30,515 nt of DNA from a virus. Below the pieces are notes generated by a model. That model made no database searches. It was not told the origin of the DNA and saw only the letters and a list, made by a program, of their open reading frames with translations. Each line of letters opens with the position of its first letter. Position 1 is the first letter of the stretch. Location: IMG/VR virus record IMGVR_UViG_3300024518_000518, positions 1 to 30,515 of that record. One strand, given 5' to 3'. A program made the position numbers and the translations under genes. Positions 13,629 to 23,400 of the stretch are shown here, in pieces.

Positions 13629-14835
13629 TTGGCTCAAGACAGCTAGACTTAAACAGCTACAGCCAAAAGAAAGCCATTACATCTGGTTAATTCTTGCAGG
13701 CAGAGGTTGGGGCAAGACAAGAACTGGCGCACAAGATATTGCCCTGTATGCTTTACGAAATCCTAATACAATTTGTGCAGTTGTAGCACCAACGTCTGGA
13801 GATTTAAGGAGAGTTTGTTTTGGCGGACCTAGCGGTTTAGTAGAGATAATACCTAAAGAATGTTTGTCAGAGCAAAAGGATATGAAAGGCTATTCATCAA
13901 GTATGTCTGAAATACGATTACATAATGGTTCTAAAATAATAGGTTATTCAGCATCAGAACCAGAAAGATTAAGAGGACCTCAGTTTCATAGAGCATGGGC
14001 TGATGAGTTGGCAGCTTGGAGATACCCTGAAACGTTTGATCAGTTAATGTTTTCATTAAGATTAGGAGATAACCCTCAATGTGTGATAACCACCACACCC
14101 AAGCCAACAAAGATAATTAAAGAACTGGTATTGAGAAAAGATGTACAGGTAACATCAGGCAGCACGTTTGAGAATGAAGAAAACTTAGCAGACACCGCAT
14201 TGGCTATGCTTAGAGAAAGATACGAAGGCACGGCTATGGGTAGGCAAGAGTTGTATGCAGAAATTATAGAGGATATAGAAGGTGCTTTGTGGACAAATAA
14301 AATGATTGAAGGCATGAGAATCACTGATGATACGGAAACAACCTTAAAACAAATAATAGTAGCGATAGACCCTGCTGTAACCGCTAACGAGAATTCAGAT
14401 GAAACAGGAATTGTTGTAGTAGGCAAAGATTACAACGAAAGATATTATGTTTTAGAAGATGTATCTGGCAAGTATTCTCCCGACCAATGGGGAAGAAAAG
14501 CTATAGATTGCTATTATGAATGGCAAGCTGATAGAATAGTAGCAGAAGTAAATAATGGTGGTGACTTAGTAGAAAGATTGTTGAGAAGTATAGATAACAA
14601 TGTTCCTTACAGGTCAGTGAGGGCAACAAGAGGTAAGCTCACAAGAGCAGAACCTATATCTGCCCTTTATGAACAGAAGCGAGTTCACCATGTTGGATAT
14701 TTTGCTGAATTAGAATCGCAGATGTGTTCTTATACTGGCGAAACGAGACCTTCCCCTGACAGATTGGATGCTTTAGTATGGGGTCTAACCGAACTAAGCA
14801 GATCAAGAGGAGAAGTTAACTGGAGAATAAGCTAA
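13531..14835 (+). CDS. terL: Terminase large subunit (packaging ATPase/nuclease)
   Basis: The 434-residue protein has the ATPase Walker A GRGWGKT (57-63), Walker B with HRAWADELAAW (about 153-163) and an RNase H-like nuclease with VAIDPAV (D280), VAEVNNGG and DRLDALVWGL near the C-terminus. The form AGRGWGKTRTGA is typical of the terminase class found in gene-transfer-agent and alphaproteobacterial HK97-type phages. It drives DNA into proheads and cuts it. The only ATG before the Walker A is at 13531, inside terS; TTG codons at 13576 and 13585 would give a shorter version with less overlap, so the start is uncertain by up to 54 bases. Confidence 0.95.
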   Translation: MQTYTTKPSEKLWNCLTQLQTDAEKATISLYTDWLKTARLKQLQPKESHYIWLILAGRGWGKTRTGAQDIALYALRNPNTICAVVAPTSGDLRRVCFGGPSGLVEIIPKECLSEQKDMKGYSSSMSEIRLHNGSKIIGYSASEPERLRGPQFHRAWADELAAWRYPETFDQLMFSLRLGDNPQCVITTTPKPTKIIKELVLRKDVQVTSGSTFENEENLADTALAMLRERYEGTAMGRQELYAEIIEDIEGALWTNKMIEGMRITDDTETTLKQIIVAIDPAVTANENSDETGIVVVGKDYNERYYVLEDVSGKYSPDQWGRKAIDCYYEWQADRIVAEVNNGGDLVERLLRSIDNNVPYRSVRATRGKLTRAEPISALYEQKRVHHVGYFAELESQMCSYTGETRPSPDRLDALVWGLTELSRSRGEVNWRIS

Positions 14836-16181
14836 TGGCAATGAGAGACAACATAAAAAATCTTTTTAACGGCAGACCTAAAACGCAATCAAAGGCTATA
14901 GGGAACATGGTCAGTTATTTTGGTGTCAACACAAGCGGTAAGCAGTACGACTATAAAGACTTAGCTGAAGAAGGCTATATGAAGAACAGTATTGTTTATA
15001 GGTGTGTTAATGAGATATCACATGGAGCAAGTGCAGTTCCATATATGCTCAAGTCAGGCGATACAGTAATAGAGCAACATCCACTTCTGTCATTAATAGA
15101 CAGACCCAATCCTTTGCAATCACATAGTGAGTTTTTTAATGCGTTGTTTGGTTATCTATTATTAAGCGGTAACGCATACATTTTGAAAGTGGGTTCTGAT
15201 TTAGGCAAACCCAAAGAGCTGCATTTGTTAAGACCAGACAGAATGGTAGTCAAAGGGGGGAGTAAGCCAATACCCGATAGATACGATTACGTTATTAATG
15301 GCAAAGTACAAGCAAGTTACGATGTTGATGACACAACTGGCTATAGTGAAGTCAAACACATTAAGCTATGGAATCCATTAGATGATTACTGTGGATTATC
15401 TCCAATGGCTGCTGCTGCCCTTGAGATAGACCAACACAACATGGCAAGCAAACACAATGTTAATCTGCTAGAGAACGGAGCAAGACCAAGTGGTGCTGTG
15501 GTGTATAAGCCTAAAGATGATGGTGGTTTTGCGGTCAACCTAAGTGAATCACAAAGACAACAACTCATTACAGACCTCAATAACAGATTTACTGGTACTG
15601 CTAATGCAGGTAGACCCATGTTACTAGAAGGAGACTTTGACTGGAAAGAAATGGGATTGTCTCCTAAAGACATGGATTTTTTAAACCTCAAGCACATGGC
15701 AACAACCGATATAGCATTATGTTTTGGAGTTCCCAGTCAGTTAGTGGGTGTACCCGATGCACAGACTTATGCCAATGTAGCTGAAGCTAGACTGGCTTTA
15801 TATGAAGAAACAATTATTCCTCATCTTAGAAAGATAGAGTCTGATATTAATGAGTGGTTAGTTCCCATGTTTGGAGAGAACTTAACCTTTGAATATGACA
15901 TAGACAAGATACCTGCCTTATCTGAGCGCAGAAGAAAGATATACGAGAATGTCACAAGTGCAGTAAGGGAAGGCATCATGACTCGCAATGAAGCAAGAGA
16001 GTTAATAGGTCTGTCCCCTATAGACGGTGCAGATGAATTGTATATATCTGCTAACCTATTCCCAATAGGTGAGGAGCCAACACCCGTACCTAATAATCCT
16101 ATTTCAGATGATGAGCTAGATGACTTTGATATAGAGGAAGAATTACCAGAAGGAGATGAAGCTGTAGATGCCCCTACTTAG
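14835..16181 (+). CDS. Portal protein (HK97-type)
   Basis: The 448-residue protein matches HK97-type portals: NSIVYRCVNEISHGASAVP near residue 51, HPLLSLIDRPNPLQS, the FGYLLLSGNAYILKV helix, PDRMVVKG, a long central helix region and the tunnel-side GVPSQLVGVPDAQTYANV. It then has NEARELIGLSPIDG and ends in an acidic disordered tail (DDFDIEEELPEGDEAVDA). It forms the dodecameric ring through which DNA enters and leaves the head. The start shares one base with the terL stop (TAATG). Confidence 0.94.
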   Translation: MAMRDNIKNLFNGRPKTQSKAIGNMVSYFGVNTSGKQYDYKDLAEEGYMKNSIVYRCVNEISHGASAVPYMLKSGDTVIEQHPLLSLIDRPNPLQSHSEFFNALFGYLLLSGNAYILKVGSDLGKPKELHLLRPDRMVVKGGSKPIPDRYDYVINGKVQASYDVDDTTGYSEVKHIKLWNPLDDYCGLSPMAAAALEIDQHNMASKHNVNLLENGARPSGAVVYKPKDDGGFAVNLSESQRQQLITDLNNRFTGTANAGRPMLLEGDFDWKEMGLSPKDMDFLNLKHMATTDIALCFGVPSQLVGVPDAQTYANVAEARLALYEETIIPHLRKIESDINEWLVPMFGENLTFEYDIDKIPALSERRRKIYENVTSAVREGIMTRNEARELIGLSPIDGADELYISANLFPIGEEPTPVPNNPISDDELDDFDIEEELPEGDEAVDAPT

Positions 16182-16989
16182 AAAAGAGTTCAGGAATATA
16201 AGGCGTGGCAGAGTAAGTGCTAGAGCAGAGATACGGAAACAACAAGTCTTAAGAAACAATCTAGAAAAATTAGCTTATAGAAGGTTAAACACTTTATTTA
16301 GAAAGTTTGTAAGGACAAGAGCTTATCTATACAAAGAGTTTGGTGTGTATGATGCAAACCAATCAAGAATAGATTTAGATGAAGAATTAATCCCTACAAT
16401 GACAAGACATTACAGGAGAGTGTTCAAAGCTATTTTTGCTAATGCCAATGAACTTTATGATAAAGGCACTAAAGATGATGAAATCTTTATCATGGGCAGA
16501 AGCGTGGACTTTGAAAGATTGGTAGAAAGTTATTTTGCAGGCAGGGCATTAACACTTAGTGGTATATCAACTCGTATGGCGAACCGAATAGATAGAATTA
16601 TAAGAGATGGGCGAGCAGACAATTTAACATTGGCACAAATATCTAAGTCCATATCAGATAAAGTAATGCCAATAACCAGAGCAAGGGCAGCCACCATAGC
16701 AAGAACTGAAACTCACAACGCTGCAAGTTTTGCCAATCATTCTTATCATGGAACAGTTGCAGATGACTTGGGAATGGAGATGGTTAAGCAGTGGGTATCT
16801 ACAAACGACCTAAGAACAAGGTCGGCTCATTCATCTGCTAATGGACAACAAAGACCGATGAATGAAGATTTTTTAATAGGGGGTACTCCTATGGGTTACG
16901 CAGGTGATCCTAAAGGTGGTGCTAAGAATGTAATAAATTGTAGGTGTGTGATTATTTACACTGATGCACAAGATGTTGTGTCTAATTAA
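16168..16989 (+). CDS. MuF/SPP1 gp7-like head morphogenesis protein
   Basis: The C-terminal half carries the MuF-type pattern: LTLAQISKSISDKVMPITRA, RAATIARTETHNAASFA, then QWVSTNDLRTRSAHSSANGQ and the final NVINCRCVIIY. The N-terminal half is helical and basic. MuF-family proteins are minor head components that bind the portal and can travel with the DNA. No toxin or effector domain is fused to the C-terminus, unlike in some temperate phages. The gene overlaps the portal by 14 bases and its ribosome binding site (AGAAGGAGA) lies inside the portal gene. Confidence 0.9.
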   Translation: MPLLRKEFRNIRRGRVSARAEIRKQQVLRNNLEKLAYRRLNTLFRKFVRTRAYLYKEFGVYDANQSRIDLDEELIPTMTRHYRRVFKAIFANANELYDKGTKDDEIFIMGRSVDFERLVESYFAGRALTLSGISTRMANRIDRIIRDGRADNLTLAQISKSISDKVMPITRARAATIARTETHNAASFANHSYHGTVADDLGMEMVKQWVSTNDLRTRSAHSSANGQQRPMNEDFLIGGTPMGYAGDPKGGAKNVINCRCVIIYTDAQDVVSN

Positions 16990-17031
16990 ATATTCAGATA
17001 CTATATATTGAGTAAATTAGGAGATAGCACT

Positions 17032-17871
17032 ATGAGCAGTGAATTAACATCTAATAATCCTGACGTAGCTGTCCGTACAGACGAGTACGATTCCCACGAA
17101 GATTCTAAACAGAATGACGAAAAGCATATAAGAGCAGTCCAAGAGACTGACGATTCTTATATTGTTGAGTTTGGAAAAGACATGGCAGAACCTTCTGAGG
17201 AATCTGACTATGAGGAAGAAAAAGAAGAAAAGAGTTACATTGAAGTCAAGTCTGAAATCAAAGCGGAATCTGATGATGGCACTTTTGAAGGTTACGGCAG
17301 TGTATTTAATAATACTGATCTTGGTAATGATATAATTAAAGGTGGTGCATTCACTAAGAGTCTCAACGAAAGAGGACATGGTGGAGTTAAACTTTTGTAT
17401 CAACACAAATCCGATATGCCTATTGGAGTCTTTGACGAAATAAGAGAAGATTCACATGGTCTATATGTAAAGGGCAGACTTGCTCTTAAAACACAAGCAG
17501 GCAAAGAAGCCTACGAATTATTGAAGATGGGTGCTTTAGATGGTCTAAGTATAGGCTTTAGAGTGAACCCTAAAGAAGTTTCTTATGATAAGCGTAAAAA
17601 TCAACGCATTATCAAAGAGGTAGATTTAATGGAGATTAGTCTCGTAACTTTTCCGATGAACCCTAAAGCTACGGTTCGGCAGGTAAAGGGAGAGGAAATC
17701 TCTATTAGAGAATGGGAAAACGGAATGCGTGATGCTTTCAACTTATCTCGTTCAGAATCCAAGATTGCAGCAAAAGCTGTTAATCTGGCATTTACGCAAC
17801 GAGATGTTGATGCTAATGCTGAAGTGGTAGAAGCCATGAAACAATTAACATTAACTATTAACCAACTCTAA
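17032..17871 (+). CDS. Prohead maturation protease (HK97 gp4-like)
   Basis: The core shows the Ser/His protease pattern of HK97-type prohead proteases: FEGYGSVFNNTDLGNDIIKG, the catalytic His in LLYQHKSDMPIG, the catalytic Ser in GALDGLSIGF and the strand VDLMEISLVTFPMNP. It removes the scaffolding part of the capsid protein during assembly. An acidic, disordered N-terminal extension of about 65 residues precedes the core, unusual in length and possibly a scaffold or encapsidation segment. ATG 17032 is chosen over a TTG 24 bases upstream because AGGAGA lies just before it. Confidence 0.92.
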   Translation: MSSELTSNNPDVAVRTDEYDSHEDSKQNDEKHIRAVQETDDSYIVEFGKDMAEPSEESDYEEEKEEKSYIEVKSEIKAESDDGTFEGYGSVFNNTDLGNDIIKGGAFTKSLNERGHGGVKLLYQHKSDMPIGVFDEIREDSHGLYVKGRLALKTQAGKEAYELLKMGALDGLSIGFRVNPKEVSYDKRKNQRIIKEVDLMEISLVTFPMNPKATVRQVKGEEISIREWENGMRDAFNLSRSESKIAAKAVNLAFTQRDVDANAEVVEAMKQLTLTINQL

Positions 17872-17880
17872 GGAGCAATT

Positions 17881-19098
17881 ATGTCTGAAGATATAAAGCA
17901 AGTTGTTTCAGAATTTGGTCAGGCTTTTGAAGAATTTAAAAAAGCTAATGACCTGAAACTAGAAACATTAGAAAAAGGGCAAAGTGCGGATAGTTCAGTA
18001 GAAGCTAAACTCAATAGTATTGAGGAAAAGCTAAACGGACTTGAAGATATTAATCAGGAGATTACACAAGCCAAACTTGCACAAGACGGAATCAAAGAGC
18101 AGGTAGAACAACTAGAGACAGTCATGAAAAGACCGAACTCTGGTTATGAAGCCAAGCAAATTGATGAAACCTGTGCAGCTTTTGACTCATACTGCAGAAA
18201 AGGACTGGAAGGTCTACAAGATGCAGAGAAGAAAGCATTAACGGTCAGCAATGACTCAACAGGTGGGTATCTAGCACCACCAGAATACGTGAGGGAGTTA
18301 CTGAAAACAGTAACAGAAATCTCGCCTATTCGTTCAATCGCTAGAGTGAGAAGCACTGGACAAAGATCAATCCAAGTGCCTAAACGTGATGGTCAATTCT
18401 CTGCCTCTTGGGTAGCAGAAAGTGCAACTCGTTCAGAAACCACTGGTTACACAGTTGGATTAGAAGAACTACCTGCACATGAGCTTTACGCTTTAGTAGA
18501 TATCTCTGAGCAAAACTTAGAAGATACTGTCTTTGATCTAGAATCAGAAATGCAATCAGAATTCGCGGAGCAATTTGCGAAAGCTGAAGGAACAGCATTT
18601 GTTAGCGGTAACTCCGTTGGTAAGCCTGAAGGTTTATTAACTAATGGTGACGTTAGTGAAACTGTATCAGGACATGCTAGTACATTATTAGCAGACGGAC
18701 TGATTTCACTAGTTCATTCTATTAAGTCTGACTATGGAAGAAATGGTACTTTTGTTTTTAACAGAAGCACTTTAGCTGCCATAAGAAAACTTAAGGACAC
18801 TGCAGGACAGTATGTGTTCCAAACAGGTATGTCTCTACAGTCAGGAGTTCCTAATACTATATTAGGCTCGCCTTACGTTGAAGCTACCGATATGCCAGAT
18901 GTAGGTGCTAACACTTACCCTGTTATATTCGGAGACTTCAGAAGAGCATACATGATTGTAGACAGGGTTGCTTTATCAGTAACGAGAGACCCCTTTACAC
19001 AAGCCACTTCAGGTAATGTTAGATACATTGCTAGAAGAAGGGTTGGTGGACAGGTTCTCCAAGCTGAAGCAGTTGTTAAACAAAAAGTATCAGCTTAA
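17881..19098 (+). CDS. Major capsid protein (HK97 fold)
   Basis: The 405-residue protein has an N-terminal coiled-coil delta domain (about residues 1-85, Glu/Lys-rich) that in this family acts as internal scaffold and is removed by the protease. It is followed by the HK97 fold: TGGYLAPPEYVRELLKTVTE, IRSIARVRSTGQRSIQVPKR, FAEQFAKAEGTAFVSGNS and VRYIARRRVGGQVL. It forms the icosahedral shell. The gene starts with a good ribosome binding site (AAGGAGC) nine bases after the protease gene. No separate scaffold gene is present, consistent with the built-in delta domain. Confidence 0.95.
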   Translation: MSEDIKQVVSEFGQAFEEFKKANDLKLETLEKGQSADSSVEAKLNSIEEKLNGLEDINQEITQAKLAQDGIKEQVEQLETVMKRPNSGYEAKQIDETCAAFDSYCRKGLEGLQDAEKKALTVSNDSTGGYLAPPEYVRELLKTVTEISPIRSIARVRSTGQRSIQVPKRDGQFSASWVAESATRSETTGYTVGLEELPAHELYALVDISEQNLEDTVFDLESEMQSEFAEQFAKAEGTAFVSGNSVGKPEGLLTNGDVSETVSGHASTLLADGLISLVHSIKSDYGRNGTFVFNRSTLAAIRKLKDTAGQYVFQTGMSLQSGVPNTILGSPYVEATDMPDVGANTYPVIFGDFRRAYMIVDRVALSVTRDPFTQATSGNVRYIARRRVGGQVLQAEAVVKQKVSA

Positions 19099-19111
19099 TT
19101 AGGAGTAATTT

Positions 19112-19576
19112 ATGCAAGACTTATCAAATAATATTAATCCTGCTGTTTCCATTCTTAACGCAGTTAAAACTGCTGCAGGTAATGGTACTGGTGTTGACTT
19201 ACAAGGCTATGAGAGAGCAACAGTTCTTGTTGACGTAGGCGCAGAAGGCGACACTTTATCTAGCTCGGTATATTTTGAAGTTTCATTAGAGGAATCTGAT
19301 GATAACTCAACTTTTACTGACGTTGCCCAAGCAGGCATTACTGATGGAACTATTGCTGCAGGGGGTATCTTCTTGAAATTAGATGGTACTGCTAACGGCA
19401 ATCCTGACACAGCAGGCGGTATTTTCCGTGTTGAATATGTCGGTAACAGTAGATATATAAGAGTTGTACTAGCTAAGACTGGAACACACTCAAGCGGAAC
19501 ACCTATTGGTGCTATCGTTGTGAGAAGTGGTTCAAGACATAGTAGCGACAACGCTTTTACAGCACATAACGCTTAA
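19112..19576 (+). CDS. Probable head accessory or decoration protein (154 aa)
   Basis: The protein is beta-rich with alternating hydrophobic residues and many Gly, Ser and Thr. Examples are VDLQGYERATVLVDVG, SSSVYFEVSLEESDDNSTF and SRYIRVVLAKTG. No enzymatic motif is visible. Position immediately after the major capsid gene with its own good ribosome binding site (TTAGGAGT), and before a stem-loop terminator-like structure, suggests high-level production as a capsid stabilising or decorating protein. A head-tail joining protein is the main alternative. Confidence 0.7.
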   Translation: MQDLSNNINPAVSILNAVKTAAGNGTGVDLQGYERATVLVDVGAEGDTLSSSVYFEVSLEESDDNSTFTDVAQAGITDGTIAAGGIFLKLDGTANGNPDTAGGIFRVEYVGNSRYIRVVLAKTGTHSSGTPIGAIVVRSGSRHSSDNAFTAHNA

Positions 19577-19590
19577 ATAAGCATAAGACT

Positions 19591-19610
19591 GTGGGGGTTT
19601 ACGCCCCCAC
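19591..19610 (+). terminator. GC-rich stem-loop after the capsid genes
   Basis: GTGGGGG (19591-19597) and CCCCCAC (19604-19610) form a perfect 7-bp stem with a 6-base loop, in an otherwise AT-rich region. It is followed by TATCTTTAAA, a poor T-run. It lies between the head accessory gene and the next gene. A partial terminator that lowers transcription of the downstream fibre genes relative to the capsid genes, or a message-stabilising hairpin, both fit. Confidence 0.6.
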
Positions 19611-19633
19611 TATCTTTAAACTTGGAGATATGA

Positions 19634-19972
19634 ATGGCGAATAAAACGTACAAAATGATAGTACCAAAAGCAGGTGCAGCCAATAAAGACGGCACTGACA
19701 CTATGCTCTATTCCGTAGATGGAATCTACGAAGCAAAAGAAAGTTTCCAAAAAGACTTAATGGAAGTATTCGTGGCTAATGGTCACGCTATGGAAGTTAA
19801 AGTAGAAGCTACAGCAGAAGAAGAAGGCGAACCTGTTAGAGCTAGAAACGAAAAAGGACAATTAAAGGGAGATGACCCTGACACGCCAGATGTAAATGAA
19901 GCGTGGGAAGGTGGAGAAGCACCAAAGGTAAAAACCAAGAAAAAGAGAACCACTAAGAAGAAGGCTTCTTAA
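19634..19972 (+). CDS. Small virion-associated protein with basic tail (112 aa)
   Basis: Residues 1-60 look like a small folded domain (KTYKMIVPKAGAANKDGTD, with a segment DLMEVFVANGHAMEVK). The middle contains an acidic linker with RARNEKGQLKGDDPDTPDVN, similar to a short motif I recall from uncharacterised virion genes in environmental phages. The C-terminus is very basic (KVKTKKKRTTKKKAS). The basic tail suggests nucleic acid or capsid interior contact. It follows the stem-loop and has GGAG before the start. Function is not assigned. Confidence 0.65.
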   Translation: MANKTYKMIVPKAGAANKDGTDTMLYSVDGIYEAKESFQKDLMEVFVANGHAMEVKVEATAEEEGEPVRARNEKGQLKGDDPDTPDVNEAWEGGEAPKVKTKKKRTTKKKAS

Positions 19973-20078
19973 CTTGTACCCTTAATCATTTTTTAATGGT
20001 CAATACATTACAAAGTGATATTATTAATAAAGCAGATGCTAATGATGGTAGAGACCATGCAAATTAAAGGGAATATAT

Positions 20079-20432
20079 ATGAGTGCAGGTTATCATCATT
20101 TTATCATAGAGCAGGGAGCGACCTTCGGGCAGACCCTTACACTTAAAGATTCAAGCGATACTTTAATAAATCTTACAGGCTACGCTTCCGCAGAAATGGA
20201 CTTGAGGGAAACACCTGAAAGTTCTTCAGAAGTTTTAACACTCACAACAGCTAATAGCAGAATTGCATTAGGTGGTACAGCAGGCACAGTCACACTCACA
20301 ATATCCGCATCAGATACAGCTAACCTAACCGCAGGAGATGGTGTCTTTGATTTAGAAGTTGTGGATGGCTCAAGCAATATCTACCGAATACTGGAAGGCA
20401 CATATTCAGTGAGAAGGAACATAAGTAGATAA
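20079..20432 (+). CDS. Small beta-sandwich tail/baseplate protein (117 aa)
   Basis: The sequence HHFIIEQGATFGQTLTLKD, followed by INLTGYASAEMDLRE and then GTVTLTISASDTANLTAGDG and a final strand LEGTYSVRRNIS, resembles the small beta-sandwich domain that opens many phage fibre and baseplate upper proteins (BppU-like). Here it is a free-standing protein. It overlaps the giant fibre gene by one base (TAATGG), suggesting coupled production and perhaps a role attaching the fibre to the virion. A preceding 106-base gap has a possible TATTAT box at 20019 and a weak 5-bp stem (20045-20058). Confidence 0.75.
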   Translation: MSAGYHHFIIEQGATFGQTLTLKDSSDTLINLTGYASAEMDLRETPESSSEVLTLTTANSRIALGGTAGTVTLTISASDTANLTAGDGVFDLEVVDGSSNIYRILEGTYSVRRNISR

Positions 20433-23400
20433 TGGCTATATCAAAAGTAACCACTTCCAATACGAACACGATAAACAAGGTTACAGTAACCGATGGAGAT
20501 GCCGTAAGCATCATAACAGTTGGAACTCAAGGTCTTGCGGGTCCCGCTACCATATTAGGAAGAACCATAGCAGGTTCTACAGTAAGCACTGATGACATTG
20601 GCGCAACTTTAATATACGACCACGCAAACACCAGATGGTTAGCAACTACTGATAGCAATGCCGCTTCTCTCAACTTAAAGATAGCCAATCTTAACTTTAC
20701 TGCAGGTGGGGCAACTGCAACTGGAATATTAGATGAAGATAATCTAGGCACTAATAGCAATACAAAACTTGCTACCCAACAATCAATAAAAGCGTATGTA
20801 GACGCACAATTAACAGCACAAGACCTAGACTTTCAAGGAGACTCAGGCGGTGCGTTATCAATAGATTTAGATAGTGAAACCCTAAGTATCTTAGGTGGTA
20901 CGGGATTGGCAACTGTAGGAAGTGGCAATGGGGTCACTGTCAATATAGATAGCACTGTCACAACGCTTACTGGCTCACAAACCTTAACCAACAAAACCCT
21001 GACGGCTCCTGTGCTAAACACAGTAGATATCAATGGTGGAGATATTAGTTCTGGAACTACTATCAACAAGTCACCACAGATAACTCTGGCAGGAGACTTG
21101 AGTGGGTCAGTAACACTATCAAACTTAGCAAATGGCACTCTTACTGCAACCATAGTAGCCAATAGTGTGGCTCTAGGTACTGATACAACAGGCAACTACT
21201 TAGCCACATTGGTAGCTTCAAATGCAGGTATAGACTTAGCCAATAGTGGTTCTGAATCAGCAGCAGTAACAGCAGGTCTTAATACCGAGTATGTTCAAGA
21301 CCTTGTTGGGGCAATGTTTAGTTCTAATACCGAAACAGGAATATCAGTAACGTATCAAGACGGAGATGGAACTATAGACCTAGTAATAGGTGCAGGGGTT
21401 ATAACAAGTGCTATGTTGGCAGGTTCAGTAGCCAATGCAAAGCTAGCCAATTCAACCATAACAGTTTCAGACGGCAGTAATACCACAGCTATAGCATTAG
21501 GCAGTACGATCACTTACGCAGCAGGAGAAGGACTGGATGTAGCCGAATCAAGTGGAACAGTTACCTTTAGTGCCGAAGATGCCACTGCTAGTAATAAAGG
21601 TGTAGCTTCTTTTGACAGTACAGACTTTGCAGTTAGTTCTGGTGCAGTAACGCTAGTAGTAGAAAGAATATCAGACATAGTTGGCTCTATGGTCACTTCT
21701 AATACAGAAAGTGGCATAGCAGTAACCTATCAAGATTCAGATAACACAATAGACTTTGATGTAGGAGATTTTGACATAGCCTTAACAGGAGATGTAACGG
21801 GGTCAGGAACAGTTACCAATTTAGGCAATGTTTCTTTTGCAGCAACTATTCAAGCCAATTCAGTAGCATTAGGTACAGACACAACAGGTAATTATGTAGG
21901 AACTATTACTGGCGGAACAGGAATAGATTCCACTGCAGCCACAAGCGGAGAGGGAACAACCCATACTCTAAGCCTAAACCTTAATGAACTAACAACAGAA
22001 ACCACTATTGCCGATGCTGACTTTATTGCAATGGTTGATGCCACAGATGATGGTTCAGGAAAAATAACATTTGAGAATTTAGAAGATGCCATATTCTCCT
22101 CAATTAGTGGCGATGTAACCATAGCTGAAGATGGAGTTGCCACTATACAAGCTAACAGTGTGGCTTTGGGTACAGATACTACTGGTAGCTATCTGCTTGA
22201 AATAGCAGTAGGCGAGGGATTGGATGTTTCTCATACACAAGGCGAAGGCTCAACTGCTACCCTTTCTGCAGAACTTGCCACTGAAACTAATGCAGGAGTA
22301 GCCACCTTTGATGGCACAGACTTCACAGTCAGCAGTGGAGATGTAACAGTCAATGTAGAAAGAGTCCAAGATATAGTGGGAGCAATGGTAGGCTCAAACA
22401 CTGAGTCAGGTATAGCGGTTACTTATGAAGATGGCGATGGTACTTTAGACTTTAACGTCAATGACCCAACCATAACCATTAGTGGAGATATAGATGGTTC
22501 TGCCACTATGACCAATCTTGGCAATACCACAATAAGCACAACACTAGACACAGTTAATTCAAACGTAGGTTCATTTGGTAGTGCTACAGCCATACCTGCA
22601 TTAACAGTCAACGCTAAAGGTTTAATAACAGCAATATCAACCAACAGTCTGACTACCAACTTCACTCTATCAGCAGATAGTGGCACTAATGATACGTTTG
22701 CAACAGGAGAGACACTTACTTTTAGCGGAACAACTAATGAGGTTACAACCGCAGTATCTAATAACGCAATTACCATAGGTCTGCCAGATAACGTAACGAT
22801 AGGTGGCAATCTAATAGTTACAGGAGACTACACAGTCAACGGAACGACCACAACTGTCAGCACAGCCACTTTGGCAGTGGAAGACCCACTCATTAAACTA
22901 GCCAAAGGAAACGCTGCAGCAGATTCAGTTGATATAGGTATCTATGGTCTGTATGACACTTCTGGCTCACAAGATTTATACGCAGGGTTATTTAGAGATG
23001 CTAATGACAGTGGCAAATGGAAACTGTTTAAAGACTTACAACCCGAACCAACAACCACAGTAAACGTAAGTGGAACAGGTTATGCAGTAGCAACACTGGT
23101 AGCCAACCTAGAAGGTGCAGTAACAGGCAATGCAGATACAGCAACGGCACTTGCTACAGCTCGTACTATTCACGGCGTAAGTTTTGACGGAACTGCCAAT
23201 ATTGATTTAAGTGAAGTGGTTTCAGACACAGTTGGGGCAATGTTCTCTAGCAACACTGAAACAGGAATAACTGCGACCTATCAAGATGGCGATAATACAA
23301 TAGACTTAGTGGTCGGTACTCTTAATCAAGACACCACAGGTTTAGCTGCAACTGCTACCGCTTTAGCAACTGCCAGAACAATTCATGGGGTTAGTTTTGA

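Noticed and set aside
17044-17406. A 120-residue leftward frame opposite the prohead protease
   Set aside because: It is antisense to a well-supported gene; its Phe-rich stretch simply mirrors the acidic GAA/GAG-rich N-terminus.
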